A stretch of DNA of 64,000 nt from Ifrita kowaldi (taxonomy: Eukaryota > Chordata > Aves > Passeriformes > Cinclosomatidae): NCBI GenBank assembly GCA_013398055.1, contig VZRS01012430.1, positions 20,869 through 84,868 on the forward strand, written 5' to 3'. Positions 39,182-51,296 of this stretch are shown piece after piece. The translations under genes were made by a program, and so were the position numbers. Each line of letters opens with the position of its first letter. The first letter of the stretch is position 1. The notes below the pieces were generated by a model. The model did no database searches and was not told the DNA's origin. It worked only from the letters and a program-made list of their open reading frames with translations.

Positions 39182-40700
39182 CAGTTTTCTGCAACTCAAG
39201 ACTTGTCAGAGCACAGTTACCAGGGTCCAGACAGAAATCACAGAGGTGTAAGTCACTGGAGGATGTAAGTCATTTTCCTGCAGGGCTCCCAGAGCCTCGA
39301 TGTCTTATTTCAACTTGCTGGTACTTGCAGTGCTGTACTTTGAGACAATGGATCCTGCTCCAGAGGAAGTCTGTGATTCCTGGTGGATGACAAGCTATTC
39401 ATTCTCCAAACAAGAACAGCCTGCATGGCTCTTCCTTGGGCTACAGCTGGGATTACTCATGTCAGACATGAAATGATGCCTCTGAGCACGCAGGCCCTGA
39501 GCTATTGTGACGTTAATATTGAATAATCCTGTCAAATCAGGAGAGGTGGTGTCTGAAAAAAGTGCTCTGTCCTCTTCTATGCCCACTTGAGAGATGATAC
39601 CTGCAGTATTGCCATTAGTGAAGACTGGAAGAGCATGAAAATACAGTCAGAATATAACAGCCAACTGCTTCCATGTTCTAGGGAAAATGCAGGTATTTTC
39701 TGCCTGATCTGTCTGTGCTTCCATCTAAGTGATGATGTCCATGTGTCCCTTCCAATGAATGCTCCTGCTGACCAGGAATCCTTCAAAACCAAACCTTCTC
39801 AGTCTTGGCCTCTACAAAATGTGCAGAGGATCAAAGGAGAAACAAAGGGCACAGACACACAGCTGAGTTTTTGTCTCTCAGCTGAGTCATGGCCACTCAG
39901 AGTTAAAATTGCCAACTTAAACTCTTTAGCCAGGGCTCAAATTAACACATTTAATTTCACATTTGCTAAAGCTGGGCTCATGCTGGGCTGAGGTTCACCT
40001 GTTTGCTCATTTGCACTGACCTGCTTGCCTTGCTGACTCTGGAAGTGTCGCAGCTGACACTGTCCTTTAGACCAGAGCAGACTCAGGAACAGAAGCTTTC
40101 CTAATTGTCACTTTCATATTAGAGCATGACCAGAGTTACTTTATGATCTAATAATCAGGATTCCCCTGGGACTTGGCAGTCATTCTGGTTCCTTTGCTCT
40201 GCACGTCTGAAAGATGAGGTGCTGTACAAATTCTGTGTGTTACTGTGAAGAAAAGGGATCGATTCACAAACACTGTCCTTTGACTAAGGCATTTAGAGCT
40301 CACTTCTCAACTGCTTCAGAGACTTAAAGCACACAGGCTGTTAAGAGCCTCAGGGACAAGTGTCTCCAAGGCTTTTCAGACCACTTTAAACAGAAATGTA
40401 AATACTCACAGATGCAGTGATGTGCCTTGCAGGATTTTTAAAGCTACCATGGTACCTAAATCCTTTCAAATCTGATTATTTGTCCCTTGTGCTCTCAACT
40501 GATAATATATGACACACACATGCCATAATATTGGGGTATTCATACATTTTCAGGCCAATTACTGAGGGCTTGGAACCTGTCAGTCAAGTTTGGAGGGGTG
40601 TGGAAATAGACTTAAACAAGCTTCATATTCATTTCTTTGAGTTGCACGTTAGATATTTTTAATTATATCATGTCATTAAAGATGTTTTAATAGACTGTCT
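39182..40700 (+). other. ENTPD8: Probable 3' UTR of the ENTPD8-type gene
   Basis: About 1.5 kb of AT-leaning sequence follows the stop codon and contains no coding signal. It ends near an ATTAAA followed by a T/G-rich stretch (tgtctgtgttattcttgg), the usual layout of a cleavage site. Confidence 0.35.
40675..40680 (+). terminator. ENTPD8: Candidate polyadenylation signal ATTAAA
   Basis: ATTAAA followed within 25 bases by a T/G-rich element. It is the best transcript-end candidate for the ENTPD8-type gene; an AATAAA near 40995 is the alternative. Confidence 0.35.
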
Positions 40701-43700
40701 GTGTTATTCTTGGCAAGAGATCAAAGCAGGGGGGTTATTGTGAACACAGAGTGTTTCAGTGAGCAGGATGGGGGCTGCTGCTGCTGCCTCTACTCAAGAG
40801 CTGTTTTGCTGTGTACTTTCGGGGTGCACAATGAGAACCCCTGAAGGCACTTTCTTTCCAGTGAAAGAAAAAGATTTCAGATAACCTGACTGCTGGTATT
40901 TAGTTGATGAGAGACATGCCTACACCTTTTGATGTGTTCTTTGCTCAAACCATCTGAAGAAGGTAGGAGGGATCCAGGCAAGGCAGAATAGAAAAAATAA
41001 AGAGGTTATCATGGAGTCAGCAATAGCAGGGAAATTCCTGAGCCTTCATTCATCCTGCACCTGGAAATGCAATCCTTTAACAGAGCTCTGGCTCTGTGAC
41101 CTGTCAGCATAGGGGTGAGCTCTGGGATTCCTGGCTGAGATTTGGAACCTGCCCAGGAAGAATCCTACCACTGTCAGAAATGGAAACAAGCCAGTGGGAT
41201 GCCAGGAACCCCTGGACTCCAGGGTGCTCTGGCCTGTCAGTCATTGCCCCTTCTTGAACTGGAATAGACCACGGGGTCCAAGAGAAAAGGATGTCAGCCA
41301 GAACTTCCCCAAGCTCTTGTTTAGAAGCTTTGGGACTTCCACACAGATAATAAGTGAGTAATTAGGCAATGAGCTCAGCATGGCCTCCTGACACTTCACT
41401 TTTGCCTTGCACATGCCACTGAATCAAATCCCTGACCCTTGAGCCACCCTGACACTGAACCACTGCTCTGCCATGCAAAAACCCACAACCACTTCTTTTT
41501 CTGACAGATAAAAACATTTATAGATGTATTTACTCGATGATAAAATAGGTTGGGATTTTTAAACTGAAGTGGCTTTTTTAGTAGTAAAAAAAGTCATAAA
41601 ATAACAAAATGGGGAACCTGTGAGAAGAAAGGAAACTAATACTGGCACCATATTCTTTCCTCCCAGGTCTCTGTAGAGCAGCTCATTCATGTCAGCCCCA
41701 CATAAGTTTGCAGAATTAATCCCCACATTACCTGGACAGCAGAAATCTACTTAAAAGGAGATTCTAGATGAACTTACTTTATAACAAAGATGCTTGCAGT
41801 CCTCCTTTGGTTACAATTCAACTGTGGAAATGATAAATAATGAGGATTTTCTAACCATCCATAAATTCTTTATGTTTATACACAGGTCCCTCGCTTCTCA
41901 CTCAGGCTGAACCATGGGAGAGATCTTCTGGCAGATAATAAAGTCTGCTCATGTGCAACTGCAGTTCTGCTGCTGTCAGCAAATACCAATGAGAAGGAAA
42001 TAAAAAGTATTAGATACAAAAATTGACACCAGAAAGCACTTTCTGTGTTTTAGCTCTGGACACACAATGGTGACTGACCTGCTCCTGGTTGTTGGGGCCT
42101 AACTGTCATTTAGGCATCCCAAAGCACTGTGGATTCTCAGTACATCCCATCTAGGTGGTTCCAATGAATTCCCATGAAAATTGAGAGAAATAACAGTTTG
42201 TTGCCTGCAGTCCCACTCTGCAGTACCCACAGGGCCTGAGTTGTTTCTTTCTTCCTATTCTAACATACCCAGGCTCCCCTGTGGTTGTAGGAGAGACCCA
42301 AGTTGAGGCCTTCAAATCCACAACCAGTTGTGGAGCAAATCCAGCAGTGGATGAGAGGAATGCCTTTTTGGATGGCTGGATTTAGTATCAGTATATTTTC
42401 ATGTTGTTCTTATAGCCTGCCTCTGATCCTGTATCTGAGTATCTTTCCAGAGAAGTAGGCAGCCATATGATGTTTATATCCTACCTCATGGACTGTCACT
42501 CCTACTTCAAGAGCTAATTCTGAACACAGTGAAGAAGAACAGGCCTGAAGGAATACTGGGATCAGAAAGCCTGCAGTAATTTTTGCCACAGCTTTCTTAA
42601 TATAAAAGTCCTTTCGTAATGCCATCAAACCCAGGCAAGTCACAGTGTTTTGGTGTTTTCTAAGTGCAGACATCACTGTGTACTTGTACACTGAGGTGAC
42701 CACATTCCCACCATGTGAGATATTCAGAGCCCTCCTGCAGTCAGATGCTGTCAGATCCCTGTTCAAGCCAGATAAACACAGAACAGGAACTGCTGCTCCC
42801 CGGAGTAGTGTGCAATGCCAGGGATCAGTCACGAGAGGGAGGCTGGCAGAGCACCCCTAGGAAAGCCTTAGGAAATCTCTCCCACCACAAATGACATCAA
42901 TTAGCAAGGAGGCTTCTCTGGGAAAATGTCGTGGATGCAGGGGAAAGACACTGCAGTATGGAAACTCTGTGTGGGATGTGAGAGCAGCTTTAACCAAGGA
43001 TTTAAGAAGCCATGACATTGGAAGAAGTCCTCTATGCAGGGAGACAAGCACTAGCAGAGAGTATGGATGAAGGCTCTTCTGGAAACAAGAGGGAGAAAGA
43101 ATAATCCCTACCAGGAAGAGGATGGCCCTGGGAATGAAGAGGAGGTTTGAGAGAGACAGAGGAATGATAAAATCAACTTTTATGTGAAGGAAAGCTTATT
43201 TTTGTTCACAGCAGGGGTGTCACCATATGTGCACCTCGTGATCAAATTAGTCACCACTTCTTGGTGGAAAGTCTCAGGAGAAACAGATCCTCTAAATGGA
43301 AGAAGACAACAGCTATCAGACTTATCACTGGGCAAGGAACAGCAGAGGAGATGTGGAACCTTCATGGGAACAATGTTCAAAGTCCACAGGTTTTAAACAT
43401 GAAGGAGATGTAAATGGCCAATTAATGCTGAACTTTACATCAAGTAAAAGCTGGTTTAGCATTACCTTGTCTCACATTATCACTGACAATGTTAAACACT
43501 CCTGGAGCGAAAGCTCTGAAGGGACAGACTCACAGCCTTGTGAAGGGAGTTACTCAGTGGAAAGCATCAAACCAAATGGAAGGAGCTCTTCTTCCACACA
43601 GATCATGGTCAAACCACAGGACTCATCAGGACAGGAGGTTGTTTATGCCAGAAGTTTATCTGGCTGCAAAAGGTGATTAGATAAATCCATAATAACCCAT

Positions 43701-46700
43701 TGGGGCTATTAAACAAAAAGTTACTTGCTTGTGGCTAAAGAATTGTCTGAACCACCTGCCACATCCATATCTGTTTGCCCTGTTCTTCTTTGGTAGCTGC
43801 TGCAGACCATTAGAGACAAGACACTGGCCTGGGTGGACCCGTGCCTTGATCCCATTCAGCTGTTCTGATTTCCCTCAGGCAGGAATCCCACAACTGCACC
43901 TCTCACTCACTGGTCTCTGGAAGCAGCCTCTCACCTCCATAACTTCAATATCACAGGAGCAATAATTTCTGGAAAACAAGATGTTTATCCTTGGAAGTAA
44001 CAATCAAAAAGACAAGAATGAGAAAACACCTGCACAAACCCACGTCTCACTTCAGTGTTTCCATAAACCTGGAATGACCCCAACACCAAAAGCCCTCTGG
44101 TTCTGGAGGCAGCTCCCACCCACACTCATCCTCCAGCGTCCCTCCCTTAACTCAGGGCTTCAGGTTTTTACCTACAGAAGCAGAATTAGTTCTGTGATTT
44201 CTGTCTGGGCTCCTGCCAGCCCCAGGTAGAGGCTCAGTTCAGACTGGGTGCTGTTTCACAGACACAGGCTGCAATCTCTCTGGTTTGGCACCAAGAGGAG
44301 AATGACAGCTGCTGCCTGCCTGCCTGCTGAGGGGAGGGATCAGCTCTGTACACACACACAGAACACTGGTTCAGCGAAAGGGGAAGGCAATATGCAAAAG
44401 TGAAGAGAAAGTCCCTCCCCACTCTGCTCAAACCAGTTGTGTTTACAGTAAAATCTGTTTCCAAGCCAAAAGCAATACAGGTAGTTACAAAATCAAAACA
44501 ATTACAATAAAAAGCTAAAAAAACCCCTAATACCTAATTCAACAAAACAGGAATGTGATTTCCAACTCAATTTTAACTTCCCTGTGTCTTTCTTTGGATT
44601 GTACCCAGGGTCTTCAGCCATGTAACACTGACCCCAATGTTTTCTAGGACCCCTATTACAGCATTAATTTATGCAGCACTTACAGATGGGATCTGCCCCT
44701 AAATGAGGTGAAACCTCCTTGCTTGTCACTTGCAGCAGAGTTTGAGGAGAGTAAAAGTAATCAAATACCAGCTAAGACAGAGGTCTGCAATGAAAACACG
44801 ATGTGGGAGCCACAAACATCCCACCTTAGTGCTGTTCCTTTCTCTGCCCTCCCAGTTGCTTTCCAGCATTCCCTACTCTGGCAAGTTGCAGCCTCTCCAC
44901 TAAACCAACCACCAGAAATGCACTTTGGCATTTTGCTCAGGCAGGACCATGGAATGTGCAGCTTCTTCTCCCAGAATCTGCCCCACACTCAGTATTCTGT
45001 ACAGAGGTTTGCCTTGGGAGGAATGCTCCATGCGAGCCAGGGTTCTGGCACAGACCTGACGTGGTACTTGCCAGCTCACCTCCTGGCACACACTAATTAA
45101 TGCTGGGCCGCCACAGCAATAGAAATCACAGGGCTGACATGCTCGGCAGCTCCAGCAGCTCTCCATGGAGATTCCTGACTGTGTTCCTCCGCAGGGAGAT
45201 CTTAGCAGTACTGGCATTTCACTTCAATTTAAAAAATGGAAAAATATTTAAAATAGAATTGTCATTTCCTTTGGATGTAGCTAAGAACAAAGTACTCACT
45301 GACTGGGCTAGAATTAGCAAAAATTAGTGTTGCACAAATAATTTGAAATGCCTCCTATCCCACAGATATTCGGGTGGCTGAATCTCCTGGGGAAACATCT
45401 GGAAGGTCAATCAGAGAGCAAAGTTTAGCTCCTCCCTAGGGTCCTGCTCTGCTGGGAGCCATCCCGCTGGTGTTCTGCAGACAGGTATGGGAGCCTTAAC
45501 CGAGCAGAACATTTCCACTCTCACGCTCCCTCTGGGAATGCTGGGGGTGGCAGCAATTGCTCACTCCACACATTACAGAGCAGCTTCCCAAACATGAAAG
45601 GCAGTGCGGGCTGGAGTGGAGGCTGTGGGAAGCACAAAGGCTCAGGATTGCTCACGCAGTGAGGAAATGGATGGCACTAATGCACAGGCCTTGGCTTTCT
45701 GGCCCTGGCTGAAAAAAACCCAAACCTGTATCTGCATTAAATACAGCAGCACCTGCACCAGGAAACCTCCCCCAAGCCCTGCAGAGGCTCCCCCACCCCA
45801 TTTCAGGGCGGGTTTTCCAGGGTTTCCCGAGCACACGCGCCTGTGAACGCTGTGCTGAGCACACCTGATGAGAATTGATGCTGAATGTACCTTCCCGGAC
45901 AGCACAACACAGGCAACACACAGTACATTCCCTGGTTTTAATCAGAAAGAAGCCAGGATTCCTTCTGTGTGTTACTTTGAAGAGATGGCATCGCATCCTG
46001 CAGGAAAAGCTGTCTTTACTGATCAGCACAGCCTGGTGTGAAATCTTGAGCGAGCCTTACCCAGATTCATCCTGGCTGCCTTTGATACCTAAATGATGCT
46101 GCAGTTTTTGGAATTGCTCACCTCAAACACCATCACAGAGAACACAAAGGTGTTGTCAGAGGACTGCTCAGAGCCAAGCCATCCCTTTCCACTCATTCCA
46201 GTGTGAACACTGGAATCAATGCCTGTAATTAGCAGGATAAATCTGGACCCTAATGCCTCTGCATTACTCAGCTGTCTCAAAGGGAACTGCATAAACCTCC
46301 TGCATTCCGGCTGCAGATGGGAAGGATGAGCCGTGTGTGTCTCCCTGGACACCTCTGAGGCTCACCCAGGCCTTTCCCAGGACCCTCTCAGGTCACTCCT
46401 GATGCTCTGGGACTCCTCCAAGTGTTCCTGGACTCCTTCCAGCACCTCTGCGGGAATATGTTGTCTATATGCCAGAAATATCGATCATCATAATCTTTAT
46501 ATTAAGCCGACTACCAGAGGCCATTCAACCTCCAGCCACAGCCTTCACGGGGCTTCTATATCCTGCCACCTCCTCACCTGACCCAGCCACAGGATTGGAT
46601 TATTGTTATCCAGGCACAGATTCCGGGATGTGTACAAGCTGTTTGTGTGTCACAGAGCTGGCTTGTGTCAGCAGAATTGAGGTCAGGGCTGCCTTTGCCT

Positions 46701-47080
46701 CAGCCCACCCCACGGCGAGGCAGCAGGATGAGACTCCCTGCCTTGCGAGCTCCATTAGGAGCCTCTTTCAAGTTTTTGCTACGGTATGAACAAAGAAGAG
46801 ATGCTGGGACTTGTAGACCCAGCCGGCATCACAATGAATACATATAACCATAAAAATATTCTGCTGAAACAACAGTCAAATACACTTAATAAAACTGTGA
46901 CCAATGGATGCACTGTCTGGGCAAGAACGTGCTCACAAAGCTGGGCGGTAAAATAAGGGACAAAGGAAAGGTGAGGGTGGTATTTATCCAGCCTGGGGTG
47001 TCTGGCTGCCTCATGACAGGGCTGCAGCACCCACACACAGGTCAGGATGGACGTGTTCATGTGGAGAAGCACTGGTAAGC
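40701..47080. other. Intergenic region with no recognisable gene
   Basis: About 6.4 kb with no family-recognisable exon. The longest frames are minus 42832-42410 (140 codons) and plus 43296-43676 (126 codons). Neither has splice support or a family I know. The region is unusually free of CR1 tails compared with the rest of the window. Confidence 0.45.
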
Positions 47081-47449
47081 AATGTCTACCTCACACAGAT
47101 CCCCTCACAGGCAGGACCTCCTCACTGGGGCGTTCCCCTCACAGCACACAGGCCTCCACAGAGCTGCCATTGCAAGGCTCAGCCCAGGCCCAAGCCCTCA
47201 CAGCAGCTGGAACCCCCCCACGCCTCTACACTCCCCTCACAGCTGCCAGGCCCCACCCTGCACCCCCACAGCCCTCAGACCCCCTGAGCCCTCAAAGCCC
47301 CTCAAGCCCTTACACTTCCCTCACAGCCCCTTCACACAACCTCGAGCCCCCCAGTCTCCTCACAGCAGGCAGACCCCCTGAGCCTTCAGGGCCCTCTGAG
47401 CCCTCACAGCCCCTCTCAGCCTGCCAAGCCCTCACACCGCCCGGCCTCC
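47081..47449 (+). repeat. Degenerate C-rich 'CCCTCACAGC' repeat next to the assembly gap
   Basis: The motif 'cccctcacagc' recurs irregularly (47101, 47140, 47235, 47322 and onward) in a strongly C-rich strand that runs straight into the N gap. This is probably why assembly failed over the TUBB4B promoter and first exon. Confidence 0.6.
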
Positions 47450-47755
47450 NNNNNNNNNNNNNNNNNNNNNNNNNNNNNNNNNNNNNNNNNNNNNNNNNNN
47501 NNNNNNNNNNNNNNNNNNNNNNNNNNNNNNNNNNNNNNNNNNNNNNNNNNNNNNNNNNNNNNNNNNNNNNNNNNNNNNNNNNNNNNNNNNNNNNNNNNNN
47601 NNNNNNNNNNNNNNNNNNNNNNNNNNNNNNNNNNNNNNNNNNNNNNNNNNNNNNNNNNNNNNNNNNNNNNNNNNNNNNNNNNNNNNNNNNNNNNNNNNNN
47701 NNNNNNNNNNNNNNNNNNNNNNNNNNNNNNNNNNNNNNNNNNNNNNNNNNNNNNN
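47450..47755. other. Assembly gap (N run)
   Basis: About 306 undetermined bases. By gene structure this gap must contain TUBB4B coding exon 1 (the first 19 codons) and probably its promoter, if the N count reflects true size. The real gap length is unknown. Confidence 0.95.
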
Positions 47756-47766
47756 CTCTTCGGCAG

Positions 47767-49532
47767 TTCTGGGAGGTGATCAGCGACGAGCATGGTATCG
47801 ACCCTACCGGCACCTACCATGGAGACAGCGACTTGCAGCTGGAGCGCATCAATGTCTACTACAACGAGGCCACAGGTAGGGCCCGGACCCACCCCCCCAG
47901 GCTGCCCCCAGCCCCCCCGGCGCGGTAGTCACGGCTCTCCCTGTGTTGCAGGCGGCAAGTACGTGCCCCGCGCCGTGCTGGTGGACCTGGAGCCCGGCAC
48001 CATGGACTCGGTGCGCTCCGGGCCCTTCGGGCAGATATTCAGGCCAGACAACTTCGTGTTCGGTGAGTGCGCGGGGGCGGGAGGAGCCGCGGGGGGGGGC
48101 GGGCAGGGCACTGCGGGGCTGCCCCGCCGCACATGCTCCGAGGGACCGGCCCGGACGGGGCTAATCCTGGCGTGGAGTACCGGGATTGCGGCTGGGAGCA
48201 GCTCCGAGGTGGCACCAGAGGTCGTTGCTCTTCCGATTCTCGTTACCGCCTCCGTGCGTGCCACCGGGAGAAATGGAGTGGCTGCTGTATCATTGATAAT
48301 TAATGTTTTGCCTGTGTCTGCCGAGCCACTGCAGAGGTGCCTGTGTGAAACCACAGCCCTGCGCTCGATAAGATAAAAGCTTTCATAGAGCCTGATGCTC
48401 TTAAGCTTTGCTTGCAAGCAATAAGCAGGAAGCAGTGACCGTAATCTAATACGAAAATGGCTCTTTTCCAGGTCAGAGCGGAGCAGGAAACAACTGGGCA
48501 AAGGGCCATTATACGGAAGGTGCTGAATTAGTCGATTCTGTGTTAGATGTTGTAAGAAAGGAGGCAGAAAGCTGTGATTGTCTCCAGGGCTTTCAGCTTA
48601 CTCACTCCCTGGGTGGTGGCACAGGCTCTGGCATGGGTACCCTTCTCATCAGCAAAATCCGTGAGGAGTACCCAGACCGAATTATGAATACTTTCAGTGT
48701 GGTGCCCTCCCCTAAAGTGTCAGATACTGTAGTAGAGCCCTACAACGCCACGCTGTCGGTGCACCAGCTGGTGGAGAACACGGACGAGACGTACTGTATC
48801 GATAACGAGGCGCTGTACGACATTTGCTTCAGAACACTGAAGTTAACGACCCCCACCTACGGTGATCTGAACCACCTCGTGTCGGCCACCATGAGCGGTG
48901 TCACCACCTGCCTGCGGTTCCCGGGCCAGCTCAACGCTGACCTGCGGAAGCTGGCGGTGAACATGGTTCCCTTCCCACGTCTGCACTTTTTCATGCCCGG
49001 TTTTGCCCCGCTCACGAGCCGTGGGAGCCAGCAGTACCGGGCTCTCACCGTGCCAGAGCTCACCCAGCAGATGTTCGATGCCAAGAACATGATGGCGGCG
49101 TGTGACCCTCGTCACGGCCGCTATCTGACGGTGGCCGCCGTCTTTAGGGGCCGCATGTCCATGAAAGAGGTGGATGAGCAAATGCTAAACGTTCAGAACA
49201 AAAATAGCAGCTATTTTGTTGAATGGATCCCTAATAACGTTAAAACAGCAGTCTGTGACATTCCACCTCGCGGCCTCAAAATGTCTGCCACCTTCATTGG
49301 CAACAGCACGGCCATCCAGGAGCTGTTCAAACGCATTTCTGAGCAGTTCACTGCGATGTTCCGCAGAAAGGCTTTCCTGCACTGGTACACGGGCGAGGGC
49401 ATGGACGAGATGGAGTTCACAGAGGCTGAGAGCAACATGAACGACCTGGTCTCTGAGTACCAGCAGTACCAGGATGCCACAGCTGAGGAGGAGGGAGAGT
49501 TCGAGGAGGAGGCTGAGGAGGAGGCTGAGTAA
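47767..49532 (+). CDS. TUBB4B: Beta-tubulin, class IVb (5' end lost in gap)
   Basis: Beta-tubulin pairs with alpha-tubulin to form microtubules and binds exchangeable GTP; this isotype is abundant in cilia. Exon 2 at 47767-47875 (109 nt), exon 3 at 47952-48062 (111 nt) and exon 4 at 48472-49532 match the universal vertebrate beta-tubulin exon pattern. Together they encode residues 20-445; exon 1 (about 19 codons with the MREI autoregulation start) is in the N run. Seen: the tubulin signature GGGTGSGMG in exon 4, and the Glu-rich tail DATAEEEGEFEEEAEEEAE. That tail fits class IVb rather than class I, II or III, and the final Ala-Glu resembles the chicken isotype. Coding sequence is intact. Its 3' neighbour CIMIP2A points towards it. 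Confidence 0.96.
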
Positions 49533-49655
49533 AGCTATGCAGTTGAACACCTGTAAATTTTGTTTAAAGTTGTATGAACTCTCTCATTCCAAAGTTCTGT
49601 TTGTGTTGTGTTATTATTGCTGTTTCCAAGTCACTCCCAATGCTGTACAGGCACC

Positions 49656-49661
49656 ATTAAA
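49656..49661 (+). terminator. TUBB4B: TUBB4B polyadenylation signal ATTAAA
   Basis: ATTAAA about 125 bases after the stop codon, followed by a T-rich element and then tgttca sequence. This gives the short 3' UTR typical of beta-tubulin genes. Confidence 0.6.
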
Positions 49662-49699
49662 GCAGTTTTCACAGTGCAAGTCCCCGTCTCCTCTGTTCA

Positions 49700-51296
49700 C
49701 ACCGGTAAGCTTCCCGCGTGCTGTCCCCGTAAGTGAGCCCGTAGATGTCCCGCAGGTCTGCAGAGAAAACAGTGGCCTTGGCATGAGCACTGCCACCCTG
49801 CCCACGGCAACCCCCCTTCTGTCCCGCCCTGTTGTGTCACTGGCACGGTGGCAGCCCTGCTCCTGGTGCTGTGGGGATTGAAGAAATTCCCTGGTACTCC
49901 CTTAGAATCGGGTACTGCTGGAGGGGGGCACATTTAACAAGGAGGGTGGAATTCACTCCAAGCTGTATTTAAATTTAGGTACCAGCCTGGCCTGGCAGGA
50001 GCTGAGGTTTGAGCTGCCTGGGCACAAAATGATGCCACGGAGCTGCCACCCAGCACTGGGTGTTCCTGCTCTGCTGCAAACCCCGCAGGGAGCCCTGGCC
50101 TGGCCCAGGGGCGCTGGGCACAGCTGTGAGGTGACACCAAAGCTGTCCCATGCACACAGCCCTTCTGCAGTGATTTCAAAATCCACTGGGAAGGTTTTGA
50201 ATATCAGATGTTAGCACAGCCTCTGCTTTTGGGCTGGGCTGAACACCTGACAAGTGTCTGACACTGGTTTGTCTCATGAAAATCCTGCATTAATTGCAGG
50301 TTTTGCAATGGAACCAGTTTGTGTGTTCAATGTCACTTCAAGTGACAAAGCTGTCACTGAGGAGCTGGACAGGAGGGAGCAGGCTGCTTCCCTGCTGAAG
50401 AAATTCTGCTCAGCGTTCTAAATTATAACTGCTTTTGTTTAAAGGTTTTCTGCCTTAATTAATTTTCTCCACCCAGAGCTGGACTGGTTGGAGCAGTTAA
50501 AACTGTGCTGACTGGTGGCTCCAGAGGCAGGGAAGTGGGAATGTCTGCAGGAATGGGGCCCAGTGTCAGACCTGCGCTCAACATTCTCCTCTCTGGTCTC
50601 AGCCACAGCCCAGCCCTGCCAGGAGAGTTGTTTTCCCACTCTTTGCTTTCAATCCTACCACATTTTATATCTTCTCCCATTTTCCCCCTCTGCACTGCAG
50701 TAAGGACAAGCAACGAGTTCAGTTCTTCCCAGCTGAGCTCCAGGATTTCCCACCCACATTACGGAGCCGTGACCAAACACAGCAATGCATTAGGTGCTGA
50801 TTTGTTGAGATTTTTTAGCCTGGTACGTTAATGCTTTCAGGTGCATGGACACACCTTCCCCTTACCCACAAAATTCCTCCAGACCTCTCCTTTTAGGCAG
50901 CCCAAGACGTCACAGGGCTCAGGCAGGGACCTGTCCTGATGGCAAATACCATTTCCCTACGCTTTTTGTGCCTTCTCAACCCCTTCCTATCATCTACCTT
51001 TTCCTTTTTATCAGACTTCAAGCTTTTTAGAACAAATCCCTCTCCTGACATGTGACAGGTGGGATGTCACTGAGCCTCCCCTGCCTCGGCAGGGGGGTGG
51101 TGGCTGGAAATGTGAAGCCTGGGAGAGGCTGGCAGTGGGAATGCTGGGCATGGCACAGCTCCAGCACCTCGGCACAGACTGGGAAAAGCACTACTACCCC
51201 TGTGGAACGTCTCAGGAATTGTTCACTTCTGTGCCACTCCAGCCCATGACAGCACTACTTAACCCAGTAATTAGTATTAGTGACTTTCGTTTGCAC
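49700..51296. other. Region between the convergent TUBB4B and CIMIP2A
   Basis: No recognised exon. If CIMIP2A has a further terminal exon, encoding its family's last 30 or so residues, it should lie here on the minus strand. I searched by eye for the expected Asn-Tyr-Ala…Phe-Gly pattern and did not find it. Confidence 0.4.

Noticed and set aside
42410..42832. 140-codon minus-strand frame in the gene-free interval
   Set aside because: No recognisable family, no splice or promoter support, and composition like the surrounding non-coding DNA.
47047..47928. 293-codon frame spanning the N gap into the tubulin exon
   Set aside because: Most of it is undetermined sequence plus C-rich repeat. Only the part from 47767 is real beta-tubulin coding exon, and it is joined by a splice site.
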